Assembly: GCA_964530005.1 (NCBI GenBank) | Contig: CAZGZD010000026.1 | Location: 1 to 12,106, forward strand | Direction: 5' to 3' | From: CAZGZD01 sp964530005 | Lineage (GTDB): Bacteria; Patescibacteriota; Microgenomatia; UBA1406; GWC2-37-13 | DNA length: 12,106 nucleotides | Part shown: piece by piece, positions 6,758 through 12,106 of the stretch | How the letters are laid out: the number at the start of each line of letters is the position of its first letter | Numbering within the stretch: position 1 is the stretch's first letter | Translations under genes and position numbers: made by a program | Notes under the pieces: generated by a model | Told to the model about the DNA's origin: nothing | Database searches by the model: none | The model's input: the letters and a program-made list of their open reading frames with translations, nothing else

Positions 6758-8265
6758 GAAGTTGATTTATCCTTATTGACTGTTGCAATATACCCAACAA
6801 ATAAACCTGATAAAAGCCAAAGATTATATGCCATTTTTGACGCTTCAAAAAGGTCCACATAGAGCGCGTTAATAATAAGACTAATTATGGCAAAGACGAA
6901 TCCAAACAAGATGTAGCGAGTATTTCTATCTGTTTTTTTTGCTTTTTTCCAGATGAGTCTTGTAATTGAAAAAACTAAATACGAAAAAGAAAGCCCACCA
7001 ATAATTCCAAACTCACCAAAGAGTCTCAAAATATTATTGTCGGTCGCTTCTCCAAGTGAAGAAGGCCCTGTTCCCAGAATTGGATTTATTTCAAAAGCTG
7101 CCATTGCCCGTGGCCATTCAAGCTGTAGTCTGGTGGCACATGAGATATCGCAAAGTAGCATTTTTTGTGGAACAAGATTTTTGGCTATTTCTTTGGCCCT
7201 CTCATTAAGTTGAGCTTCAGTTGATTTTTTTCCTTTCACGATTGCCTCCTCCGCAGCCTGTTGATGCGCGATTATATAAATCTTCTCGGCATCTCCTGCT
7301 ACTGTTTGAGTTTTTTTTGTGGCAAGCGGTATTTTTAGATCGCCAGCTGCTAATTTTTTTGCAGATATCTTTTGATCGATTACAGTAGCTCCTGTCTGGT
7401 TGTTTACGAAGACTGTCTTAAATTGAAATGTCTGCTGGAATCTACGAGTCGTGTCTCCAGTCACAAAGAGAAGACCGGCAGTCAGGATAATTACAAGAAT
7501 ATAGAGTTTAAAGCGACGAAGATAAAGCAAAAAGAGGGTGATGACAACTAAGTAGGCCAGAAAAGAAGATCTCGCAGCCGTATAAAGCATTACAGTAAGT
7601 GCGAGAATAAAGAGTGCAAAAAATTTCTTTTTCCCTTCGTAGAAGAAATAGCCCAATATAAGTGGTATTGAGAAGACAAGATATGCGGCAAGATCAAAAT
7701 GTCCACCAAATGTAGAATTGACGCGATCTTCTGGATTTAGTGTGAGAAGTCGTCCGTCTACATATGCAGCATTCATTGACTGAATTGAGGGAAATGCCAA
7801 AAATTTCTGCCCAAACCCATATAGACAGACGACAAATAGTGTCCCCAAATAGACTGCCATATACTTCATAAAACGCTTTTCTGACGTGACGACAGAGGAA
7901 GCTATAAAAAATATTGCCATATATTGCACTCGACGAAGTGAGTGAAGTAGGCCGAGATTTTTTACTGCAACTGTGTTTTGAATGTATGCTCCCCAAAAAT
8001 ATGACAGAAATACGGCTCCCCAGAATATAAGAACATGGGGTAAAAAGGCTGTCCGTAGGCGCACCTTTCGCCTTGCAAGTTGTAATAAGAATACAACTCC
8101 CATGGCTACGATGATGAAATCATCAACACGGATCTTTATATAGGTGTAATTCACATGTAGAAGGGGATATTTTGGCACAAGAGAGGTGAGGATTATGAAT
8201 CCTATAAAGAAGATGTGAATCAGATTGTCGTCAATCCACATTAAGGCGCTTAATAGCTTTTTCAT
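6754..8265 (-). CDS. O-antigen ligase/polymerase (Wzy/WaaL)-like membrane protein
   Basis: A multi-spanning membrane protein of the O-antigen ligase family, which joins or polymerises undecaprenyl-linked glycans on the outer face of the membrane. Family landmarks, numbered from this start, are RVNSTFGGHFDLAAYL (about 181-196), YTAARSSFLAYL (about 228-239) and RLQLEWPRAMAAFEINPILGTGPSSL followed by DNNILRLFGEFG (about 380-420). Hydrophobic segments flank these on both sides. About 100 hydrophilic residues (about 280-378) sit in the large outer loop, including a helical, coiled-coil-like part (AHQQAAEEAIVKGKKSTEAQ) and CDISC. The start is uncertain. An upstream ATG at 8316 would overlap the GT2 gene by 86 bases; ATGs at 8265 and 8241 reduce this to 35 and 11. 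I chose 8265 because MKKLLSALMWIDDN reads as a natural N-terminus. No Shine-Dalgarno decides it. The gene overlaps the next one by 4 bases. Confidence 0.88.
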   Translation of the reverse strand: MKKLLSALMWIDDNLIHIFFIGFIILTSLVPKYPLLHVNYTYIKIRVDDFIIVAMGVVFLLQLARRKVRLRTAFLPHVLIFWGAVFLSYFWGAYIQNTVAVKNLGLLHSLRRVQYMAIFFIASSVVTSEKRFMKYMAVYLGTLFVVCLYGFGQKFLAFPSIQSMNAAYVDGRLLTLNPEDRVNSTFGGHFDLAAYLVFSIPLILGYFFYEGKKKFFALFILALTVMLYTAARSSFLAYLVVITLFLLYLRRFKLYILVIILTAGLLFVTGDTTRRFQQTFQFKTVFVNNQTGATVIDQKISAKKLAAGDLKIPLATKKTQTVAGDAEKIYIIAHQQAAEEAIVKGKKSTEAQLNERAKEIAKNLVPQKMLLCDISCATRLQLEWPRAMAAFEINPILGTGPSSLGEATDNNILRLFGEFGIIGGLSFSYLVFSITRLIWKKAKKTDRNTRYILFGFVFAIISLIINALYVDLFEASKMAYNLWLLSGLFVGYIATVNKDKSTS

Positions 8266-9133
8266 AGGTAGTTGTGAGATATTCGTTTTTGGTAATGTGG
8301 CCAAGTAAAATTGCAACTCTTGCTTTTAATTGTAGCAAAATTTTGAGTAAAAAAAACTGTGCTTTGCCATAATGTTTTCTATAAAAATATACAAACCCTG
8401 CGTACACATGTTCTATTTGGTACGATCTTTTGCCCGATGAAGCACCTTCAAGATGGATGAATTGCGCTTTGGGGTAAAAATATACACTCATATTATGTTT
8501 GTTGGCTCTATAGAATAAATCAATCTCCTCAAAATACATAAATATATTTTCGTCAAACCCGTCAAGCGTCTGGAAAGATTTTTTATTTCCCATAATGCAG
8601 GCTCCTGAAATCCAGTCTACTTTTTTGACATATTGGGGGGAGTAGCGCGTAATACCAAGATAATCACCTCGTAGGTATTGCTGAGTAAACACGAGGGGAA
8701 GTGTGTAGAAAGGGCCACATGAGAATTGTGGAGTTTGGTCTGAGTTAAGAAGTTTGCCTCCTACAAAATCACAGCCCTTGTCTTTGATGAACTCAAATAG
8801 AGTCGGTATCGCCGTGCCAACAACTTCGATATCTGAATTAAGAAGCAAGATGTATGCGCCTCGTGCTTTTTTTACTGCCTGATTGTTTGCCGTGCCATAT
8901 CCGAGGTTTGTGGTATTGGCAATAACTTTTAGATTATTTTCTTTTTTCTTTTCAAGTATTTGGAGCACTTTTACACTATCGTCTGTTGAGTTATTGTCAA
9001 CAACGATGATTTCCCAAGAAAAGTTTGTGTCGCTCAGAGCGAGTGATTTCCAGATTGACTCAAGGCAGTTTTTTGTGATGCTTGCTGTATTGTAAGATAC
9101 GATAATGATTGATAGATCGATGTGTTCGTACAT
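8231..9133 (-). CDS. GT2-family glycosyltransferase (rhamnosyltransferase-like)
   Basis: An inverting GT-A fold glycosyltransferase of family 2, 300 residues and apparently complete. It begins IDLSIIIVSYNTASITKNCLESI, has VVDNNSTDDS (about 44-53) for the nucleotide, NLGYGTANNQA (about 76-86), LLLNSDIEV (about 96-104) as the DxD-equivalent metal/nucleotide site, and WISGACIMGNKKSFQTLDGFDENIFMYFEEIDLFYR with the general-base acidic pair. This pattern is typical of WbbL-type rhamnosyltransferases, but the sugar is a guess. A C-terminal amphipathic or membrane-associated stretch (FFLLKILLQLKARVAILLG) may dock it to the membrane. It is the first gene of the six-gene glycan operon. Its ATG lies only 2-3 bases from the start point predicted by the TTGATT/TATAAT promoter upstream, so its mRNA may be leaderless. 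Confidence 0.93.
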   Translation of the reverse strand: MYEHIDLSIIIVSYNTASITKNCLESIWKSLALSDTNFSWEIIVVDNNSTDDSVKVLQILEKKKENNLKVIANTTNLGYGTANNQAVKKARGAYILLLNSDIEVVGTAIPTLFEFIKDKGCDFVGGKLLNSDQTPQFSCGPFYTLPLVFTQQYLRGDYLGITRYSPQYVKKVDWISGACIMGNKKSFQTLDGFDENIFMYFEEIDLFYRANKHNMSVYFYPKAQFIHLEGASSGKRSYQIEHVYAGFVYFYRKHYGKAQFFLLKILLQLKARVAILLGHITKNEYLTTTYEKAIKRLNVD

Positions 9134-9161
9134 TGAATGTAATTATAGTCTGTACTATAAT
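9133..9161 (+). promoter_or_regulatory. Sigma70-like promoter of the CAT tRNA
   Basis: On the plus strand, TTGAAT (9133-9138) and TATAAT (9156-9161) are separated by exactly 17 bases. The predicted start is near 9168, about 29 bases before the tRNA. Its -35 element touches the GT2 start codon, and the whole element overlaps the oppositely directed operon promoter, so both cannot be occupied by RNA polymerase at once. Confidence 0.65.
9142..9161. repeat. Inverted repeat joining the two -10 boxes
   Basis: ATTATAGT (9142-9149) and ACTATAAT (9154-9161) are exact reverse complements around the spacer CTGT. Each arm contains one -10 box. The outer flanks, TTGAATGTA and TATGAATCAA, are also loosely symmetric. 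The symmetry may follow simply from two promoters facing each other, or it may be a regulator site. Confidence 0.7.
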
Positions 9162-9170
9162 ATGAATCAA
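9142..9170 (-). promoter_or_regulatory. Sigma70-like promoter of the glycan operon
   Basis: Read on the minus strand, TTGATT (9170-9165) and TATAAT (9147-9142) are separated by exactly 17 bases. The predicted transcription start is near 9135, which leaves only 2-3 bases before the ATG of the GT2 gene at 9133. Both hexamers are near consensus. The assignment is by motif and spacing only. Confidence 0.65.
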
Positions 9171-9196
9171 TTCTTTGAAAAGATGCGTGAGGCCAC

Positions 9197-9269
9197 GCCA
9201 ACGTAGCTCAGCGGTTAGAGCAATCGTTTCATAAGCGATAGGTCGGTGGTTCGACTCCCCCCGTTGGCA
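9197..9269 (+). tRNA. tRNA with CAT anticodon, probably elongator tRNA-Met
   Basis: A 73-base cloverleaf folds here. The acceptor stem is GCCAACG/CGTTGGC, the D stem GCTC/GAGC with AGCGGTTA between, the anticodon stem ATCGT/GCGAT with loop TTCATAA (anticodon CAT at 9230-9232), the variable loop AGGTC, and the T arm GGTGG-TTCGACT-CCCCC. The discriminator is A9269 and no CCA is encoded. A paired G1-C72 and no run of three G-C pairs in the anticodon stem argue against initiator tRNA. Elongator Met is preferred, but a lysidine-modified tRNA-Ile2 also carries CAT and is not excluded. The T stem has one T-C mismatch (9247 with 9259). It lies between the divergent promoter and the RmlC-like gene, with no terminator in the 44 bases before that gene. 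Confidence 0.95.
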
Positions 9270-9313
9270 CAAATACATCACAAAAATATCTATAAATACT
9301 CTAAAATAAAATT

Positions 9314-9865
9314 ATGGCAAAAATATCTCGTGATGATCTTATTGTGGAGGTGCAGGATCAGCTCTTTGTACAGGACTATGTGAAGCAAAAACTGATTGAA
9401 AACGTCAAGATTATTGACATCAAGCGTATGGCAGGAGAGGACGGTACTTTTGAAGAACTTGTTCGGCTGTCCAGTGATGGAGCGCTTGAGTTACTGCCTG
9501 ACTTTAAACTTCGTCAGATCAACAGGTCTAAACTTTTGGGTGGTGCCACAAAAGCGTGGCACCTTCACTATAACCAGGAGGATGTATGGTATGTGTCACC
9601 TGACGACCACATGTTACTTGGCCTTTGGGATATCAGAGAGAAATCCCCAACATGTAATCTGAAAATGCGAATTGTCTTGGGAGCTGGCAATTCTCGACTT
9701 GTGCATATTCCTCGTGGAGTAGCACATGGAGTGGTGAATCTTTCTCCAAAATCCGGATCTATCTTCTACCTTGTTAATCAAACCTTCAATCAAGAGGCTC
9801 CTGATGAGCAGCGACTTCCTTGGGATGCTGCAGGTGCCGACTTCTGGACTCCAGAAAAAGGGTGA
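9314..9865 (+). CDS. RmlC-like cupin, dTDP-4-dehydrorhamnose 3,5-epimerase family
   Basis: A cupin-fold protein of 183 residues, the usual RmlC length. RmlC epimerises dTDP-4-keto-6-deoxyglucose at C3 and C5 on the way to dTDP-rhamnose. Family landmarks are GEDGTFEELVRL (about 41-52), RQINRSKLLGGATKAWHLHYNQ (about 67-88; His85 aligns with the catalytic His of RGLHFQ), IPRGVAHGVVNLS (about 132-144) and FYLVNQTFNQEAPDEQRLPWD (about 151-171). The stretch after the catalytic His, DVWYVSPDDHMLLGLWDIR, differs from the classical KLVRV-type region and seems to lack its Lys. It therefore belongs to a divergent subgroup and may act on another nucleotide sugar. There is no Shine-Dalgarno. A TAAAAT box at 9302-9307 would place transcription start at the ATG itself. 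No rmlA, rmlB or rmlD is in the window. It may supply a deoxysugar to the neighbouring glycan operon. Confidence 0.85.
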   Translation: MAKISRDDLIVEVQDQLFVQDYVKQKLIENVKIIDIKRMAGEDGTFEELVRLSSDGALELLPDFKLRQINRSKLLGGATKAWHLHYNQEDVWYVSPDDHMLLGLWDIREKSPTCNLKMRIVLGAGNSRLVHIPRGVAHGVVNLSPKSGSIFYLVNQTFNQEAPDEQRLPWDAAGADFWTPEKG

Positions 9866-9911
9866 ATTATACTTACATTATCACCCGCTAATAATTTAAA
9901 ATATCATTGAT

Positions 9912-10979
9912 ATGATCACTAAATCGAGACTAATTGTCGTTAAAGTTGGCACGGATGCAATTACCAATTTAGACGGATCAGTAAATACTGATGCGATTAA
10001 TGCCCTCGTAGGTCAAATTTCCGACATCAAAAAAGCAGGGCACGCGGTGATACTTGTCTCCTCCGGTGCGATGGGGTTTGCGCGTGGTCTCATAGATCAT
10101 GCAAAAGTAGTAAGTGAAGTGGGAAAGCGGCAGGTGCTTTCATCCATTGGACAGGTTCTGCTTATGGAGACATACAGGGCGGCATTTGCAAAGCATGATC
10201 TGCTATGTGCCCAGATTCTCGCTACAAAAGATGACTTTAGAAGTCGTAGCCATTACTTAAATATAAGGCAGTGCTTTGAAAATTTAGTGAATAACAATGT
10301 AGTTGCCATTGTCAATGAGAATGATGCAGTATCTCTGACTGAGCTTATGTTCACTGACAATGATGAACTGGCTGGTCTTGTGGCCAGCATGATGGACGCC
10401 AATATGCTTTTTATATTGACGACGGTCAAAGGTGTATACACAGATGAGGGAAGTGAGGCGGTGTTAAAAGAAATCTTGCCTGGAGACAGTACATGGAAGA
10501 AGCATATCAAAAATGAAAAATCTGAATTTGGACGTGGAGGAATGATGACTAAGTGCACAGTCGGAGCGCAAATGGCAGTCTTGGGGATCCAGACAGTAAT
10601 TATGGCGGCGTCGGACTTTGGGCTTTCAGACATACAGCAGGAAGGCATGCGCGGTACGACTTTTCGTCCTGCAAAGAAAGCATCTACTATCAAAAAATGG
10701 ATAGCTCACTCCAAAGAGCATGCAAATGGAGTCGTATATATCAATGAAGGGGCGCGTGGTACATTGATTCAAAAAGAGAAAGTAGCAAGCCTACTACCTA
10801 TTGGAATTGTGAAGATTGAGGGAGAGTTTGAAGCTGGGGATATCGTTGAGGTGCGAGACTCGCAAGACGTGCGTATTGGATTTGGGAAAGCTCAGTACGG
10901 CTCTGATATAGCTCGTGAGTATACTGGCAAACACGATAAGAAACCTTTTATACATTATGATTATCTGTACTTAGAATGA
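9912..10979 (+). CDS. proB: Glutamate 5-kinase (AAK kinase plus PUA domain)
   Basis: It catalyses the first step of proline synthesis, ATP-dependent phosphorylation of L-glutamate to gamma-glutamyl phosphate, in the cytoplasm. The amino-acid-kinase domain fills about residues 1-255: RLIVVKVGTDAIT (phosphate-binding start), VILVSSGAMGFARGL (about 46-60), IVNENDAVS (about 133-141), FTDNDELAGLVASMM and the FGRGGMMTKCTVGAQMA block. A PUA domain follows at about 275-350 (GARGTLIQKEKVASLLPIGIVKIEGEFEAGDIVEV). At 355 residues it is close to the 367 of E. coli ProB. It starts 46 bases after the RmlC-like gene and has no Shine-Dalgarno. A TAAAAT at 9897-9902 is a possible -10 box that would leave about 3 leader bases, but its -35 (TTACAT) is poor. 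It overlaps proC by 4 bases (ATGA), so the two are probably coupled. Confidence 0.97.
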   Translation: MITKSRLIVVKVGTDAITNLDGSVNTDAINALVGQISDIKKAGHAVILVSSGAMGFARGLIDHAKVVSEVGKRQVLSSIGQVLLMETYRAAFAKHDLLCAQILATKDDFRSRSHYLNIRQCFENLVNNNVVAIVNENDAVSLTELMFTDNDELAGLVASMMDANMLFILTTVKGVYTDEGSEAVLKEILPGDSTWKKHIKNEKSEFGRGGMMTKCTVGAQMAVLGIQTVIMAASDFGLSDIQQEGMRGTTFRPAKKASTIKKWIAHSKEHANGVVYINEGARGTLIQKEKVASLLPIGIVKIEGEFEAGDIVEVRDSQDVRIGFGKAQYGSDIAREYTGKHDKKPFIHYDYLYLE

Positions 10980-11758
10980 AAAAAATCGGAATTATCGGGT
11001 TTGGAGTGATGGGTAGCGCGATATATAAAGCTCTTAGTAAGCAGTATTCAAAAGATGATCTGCGGGTTTTTGATAGTGCCTCTGAAAAACTTTCAGATAT
11101 TGATTCTGCTCATAGAGCTACAAGTGTAGAGGTGTGTGTGGAAAATTCAGACATTGTAATTATTTGTGTAAAGCCACAATCATTTGCCGAGCTTGCAAAG
11201 TCAATTGTCGGACTCTGTGAGAATAGACTCGTTGTTTCGATTATGGCTGGTGTAACTATCTCACGTTTAAAACAGAATCTGGGAGCTAAGAAAGTAATAC
11301 GAACAATGCCCAACATCGGACTTACGGTTGGTCGTGGGGTGGTGGGGTGGATTGCTGATGGCATAGAGATCCCAGAGAAAGATGAGATAAAAAGCTTATT
11401 TTCCCTGTGGGGAGTCGAGTTTGAAGTCGAGCATGAAGACATGCTGGACGCGCTTACCGCACTTTCTGGATCCGGCCCAGCTTATTTTTATTATCTTGCC
11501 GAGATTCTGCAGGAGAAAGCTCAGGAGCTTGGGTTTGGCGGTGAGCAATCGGCACTCGTAGCTCGCGAGACGCTTATTGGTGCATCCACACTTCTTGAGA
11601 AAAGTAATCAGTCACCAGCAGCACTTCGTGCACAGGTTACATCCACCGGAGGGACGACTGAGGCGGCGCTTGACCATCTAAAACACAATGGATTTGACGC
11701 GACATTTAAATCAGCCCTCGATAAAGCCCTTATGCGCGCTCAGGAATTAAACAAATAA
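10976..11758 (+). CDS. proC: Pyrroline-5-carboxylate reductase
   Basis: It catalyses the last step of proline synthesis, NAD(P)H reduction of 1-pyrroline-5-carboxylate to L-proline. The N-terminal Rossmann domain has IGIIGFGVMGSAIYKAL (about 4-20), then VIICVKPQ (about 60-67), VVSIMAGVTISRLKQNL and VIRTMPNIGLTVGRGVVGW (about 105-123). The C-terminal dimerisation and catalytic domain has DALTALSGSGPAYFYYLAEIL (about 157-177) and QVTSTGGTTEAALDHLKHNGFDATFKSALDKALMRAQEL near the end. At 260 residues it is normal length. It begins in a 4-base ATGA overlap with proB and ends 4 bases before the proA start, in the middle of a three-gene proline operon. Confidence 0.97.
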   Translation: MKKIGIIGFGVMGSAIYKALSKQYSKDDLRVFDSASEKLSDIDSAHRATSVEVCVENSDIVIICVKPQSFAELAKSIVGLCENRLVVSIMAGVTISRLKQNLGAKKVIRTMPNIGLTVGRGVVGWIADGIEIPEKDEIKSLFSLWGVEFEVEHEDMLDALTALSGSGPAYFYYLAEILQEKAQELGFGGEQSALVARETLIGASTLLEKSNQSPAALRAQVTSTGGTTEAALDHLKHNGFDATFKSALDKALMRAQELNK

Positions 11759-11762
11759 AACC

Positions 11763-12106
11763 ATGAATATCAAAGATACAACACTTGCAGATTTACAAAA
11801 AGTAAAGGAGGCTGCGGATTCGCTGCAAAAAGTCGATATAGACGTCATAAATGCAGTGCTTGTTGACTGCGCTGATGCTTTGGTAGAAGGCACTGAGGAT
11901 ATACTTGCTGAAAATAAAAAAGATTTGAGTAGGATGGACTCGAGTGATCCACTGTACGACCGACTTCTTCTTACAGAAGACAGAATTCGTGGAATAGCTG
12001 ATGATATGAAGACTGTCTCGGAGCTTGAGTCCCCGCTTAACAAAGTTCTTGAGGAAAAGCAACGTCCCAATGGCCTTAAGATAAAAAAAGTCTCACTACC
12101 TCTAGG
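11763..12106 (+). CDS. proA: Glutamate-5-semialdehyde dehydrogenase, N-terminal part (3' end outside window)
   Basis: ProA, also called gamma-glutamyl phosphate reductase, reduces the ProB product to glutamate-5-semialdehyde with NADPH. Only the first 114 residues are present. The ATG at 11763 opens MNIKDTTLADLQK and continues with DILAENKKDL (about 52-61), DRLLLTEDRIRGIADDM (about 71-87) and RPNGLKIKKVSLPLG at the window end. These match the conserved ProA N-terminus (typically DRLLLTEERIRGIAEDL and RPNGLRI-KVRVPLG). The catalytic Cys domain lies beyond the window. It sits 4 bases after proC with no close Shine-Dalgarno; an AGGA about 17 bases upstream is too far. With proB and proC it completes glutamate-to-proline synthesis. 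Confidence 0.95.
   Translation, partial: MNIKDTTLADLQKVKEAADSLQKVDIDVINAVLVDCADALVEGTEDILAENKKDLSRMDSSDPLYDRLLLTEDRIRGIADDMKTVSELESPLNKVLEEKQRPNGLKIKKVSLPL

Noticed and set aside
9060..9281. A 73-codon minus-strand open frame with a CQRGESNHRPIAYE stretch
   Set aside because: It is the antisense translation of the tRNA gene, a familiar false protein, and it runs into the GT2 start region.
9860..9886. Inverted repeat GGGTGA/TCACCC after the RmlC-like stop, considered as a terminator
   Set aside because: The stem is 6 bp with a 15-base loop and is followed by a mixed AT sequence rather than a T run, so termination is not supported.
10253..10693. A 146-codon minus-strand open frame opposite proB
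   Set aside because: It is a shadow of the proB codon pattern; proB itself has unmistakable motifs throughout.
11747..12070. A Ser-rich 107-codon minus-strand frame opposite proA
   Set aside because: The plus strand matches the conserved ProA N-terminus, so this is a shadow frame.

Overview
The window looks like a chromosomal segment from a bacterium of the candidate phyla radiation (Patescibacteria, perhaps Parcubacteria-like). This is inferred from the gene mix (a FemAB-type enzyme beside a run of surface-glycan glycosyltransferases, a divergent RmlC-like cupin, compact gene packing), the moderately AT-rich composition, the near absence of Shine-Dalgarno motifs, and a dispersed-type heptamer repeat. 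UGA acts as a stop codon, so the standard bacterial code fits. No 16S or ribosomal protein gene is present to confirm the taxon.

Layout, left to right. Bases 1-926 (+) hold the C-terminal part of the ATP-dependent protease Lon, including its Ser/Lys catalytic domain. Converging on it is a stand-alone DUF4268-type protein with a PD-(D/E)XK-like core (955-1899, -). Bases 1990-9133 (-) are a tight six-gene operon, read right to left: GT2 glycosyltransferase, O-antigen ligase/polymerase-like membrane protein, GT39-like membrane glycosyltransferase, two GT4 glycosyltransferases, and a FemAB-type peptidyltransferase. Junctions are ATGA overlaps, a longer overlap, or gaps of 2-3 nt, so the genes are very probably co-transcribed and build or attach a cell-surface glycan.

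At 9133-9170 two well-spaced sigma70-like promoters lie face to face in one imperfect palindrome. One drives the glycan operon leftward, apparently with almost no 5' leader. The other drives a CAT-anticodon tRNA (9197-9269) rightward. After the tRNA come an RmlC-like sugar epimerase/cupin (9314-9865) and a proline biosynthesis operon proB-proC-proA (9912 to the window end, proA cut off).

Most of the content belongs to recognisable families. I see no clear candidate for a wholly new multi-gene system. The most unusual points are the heptamer repeat that codes inside the FemAB gene, the palindromic overlapping promoters with an apparently leaderless operon, the orphan nuclease-like DUF4268 protein, a GT4 enzyme lacking the usual glutamates, and a large loop insertion in the O-antigen ligase-like protein. 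No intergenic stretch exceeds 300 bases.
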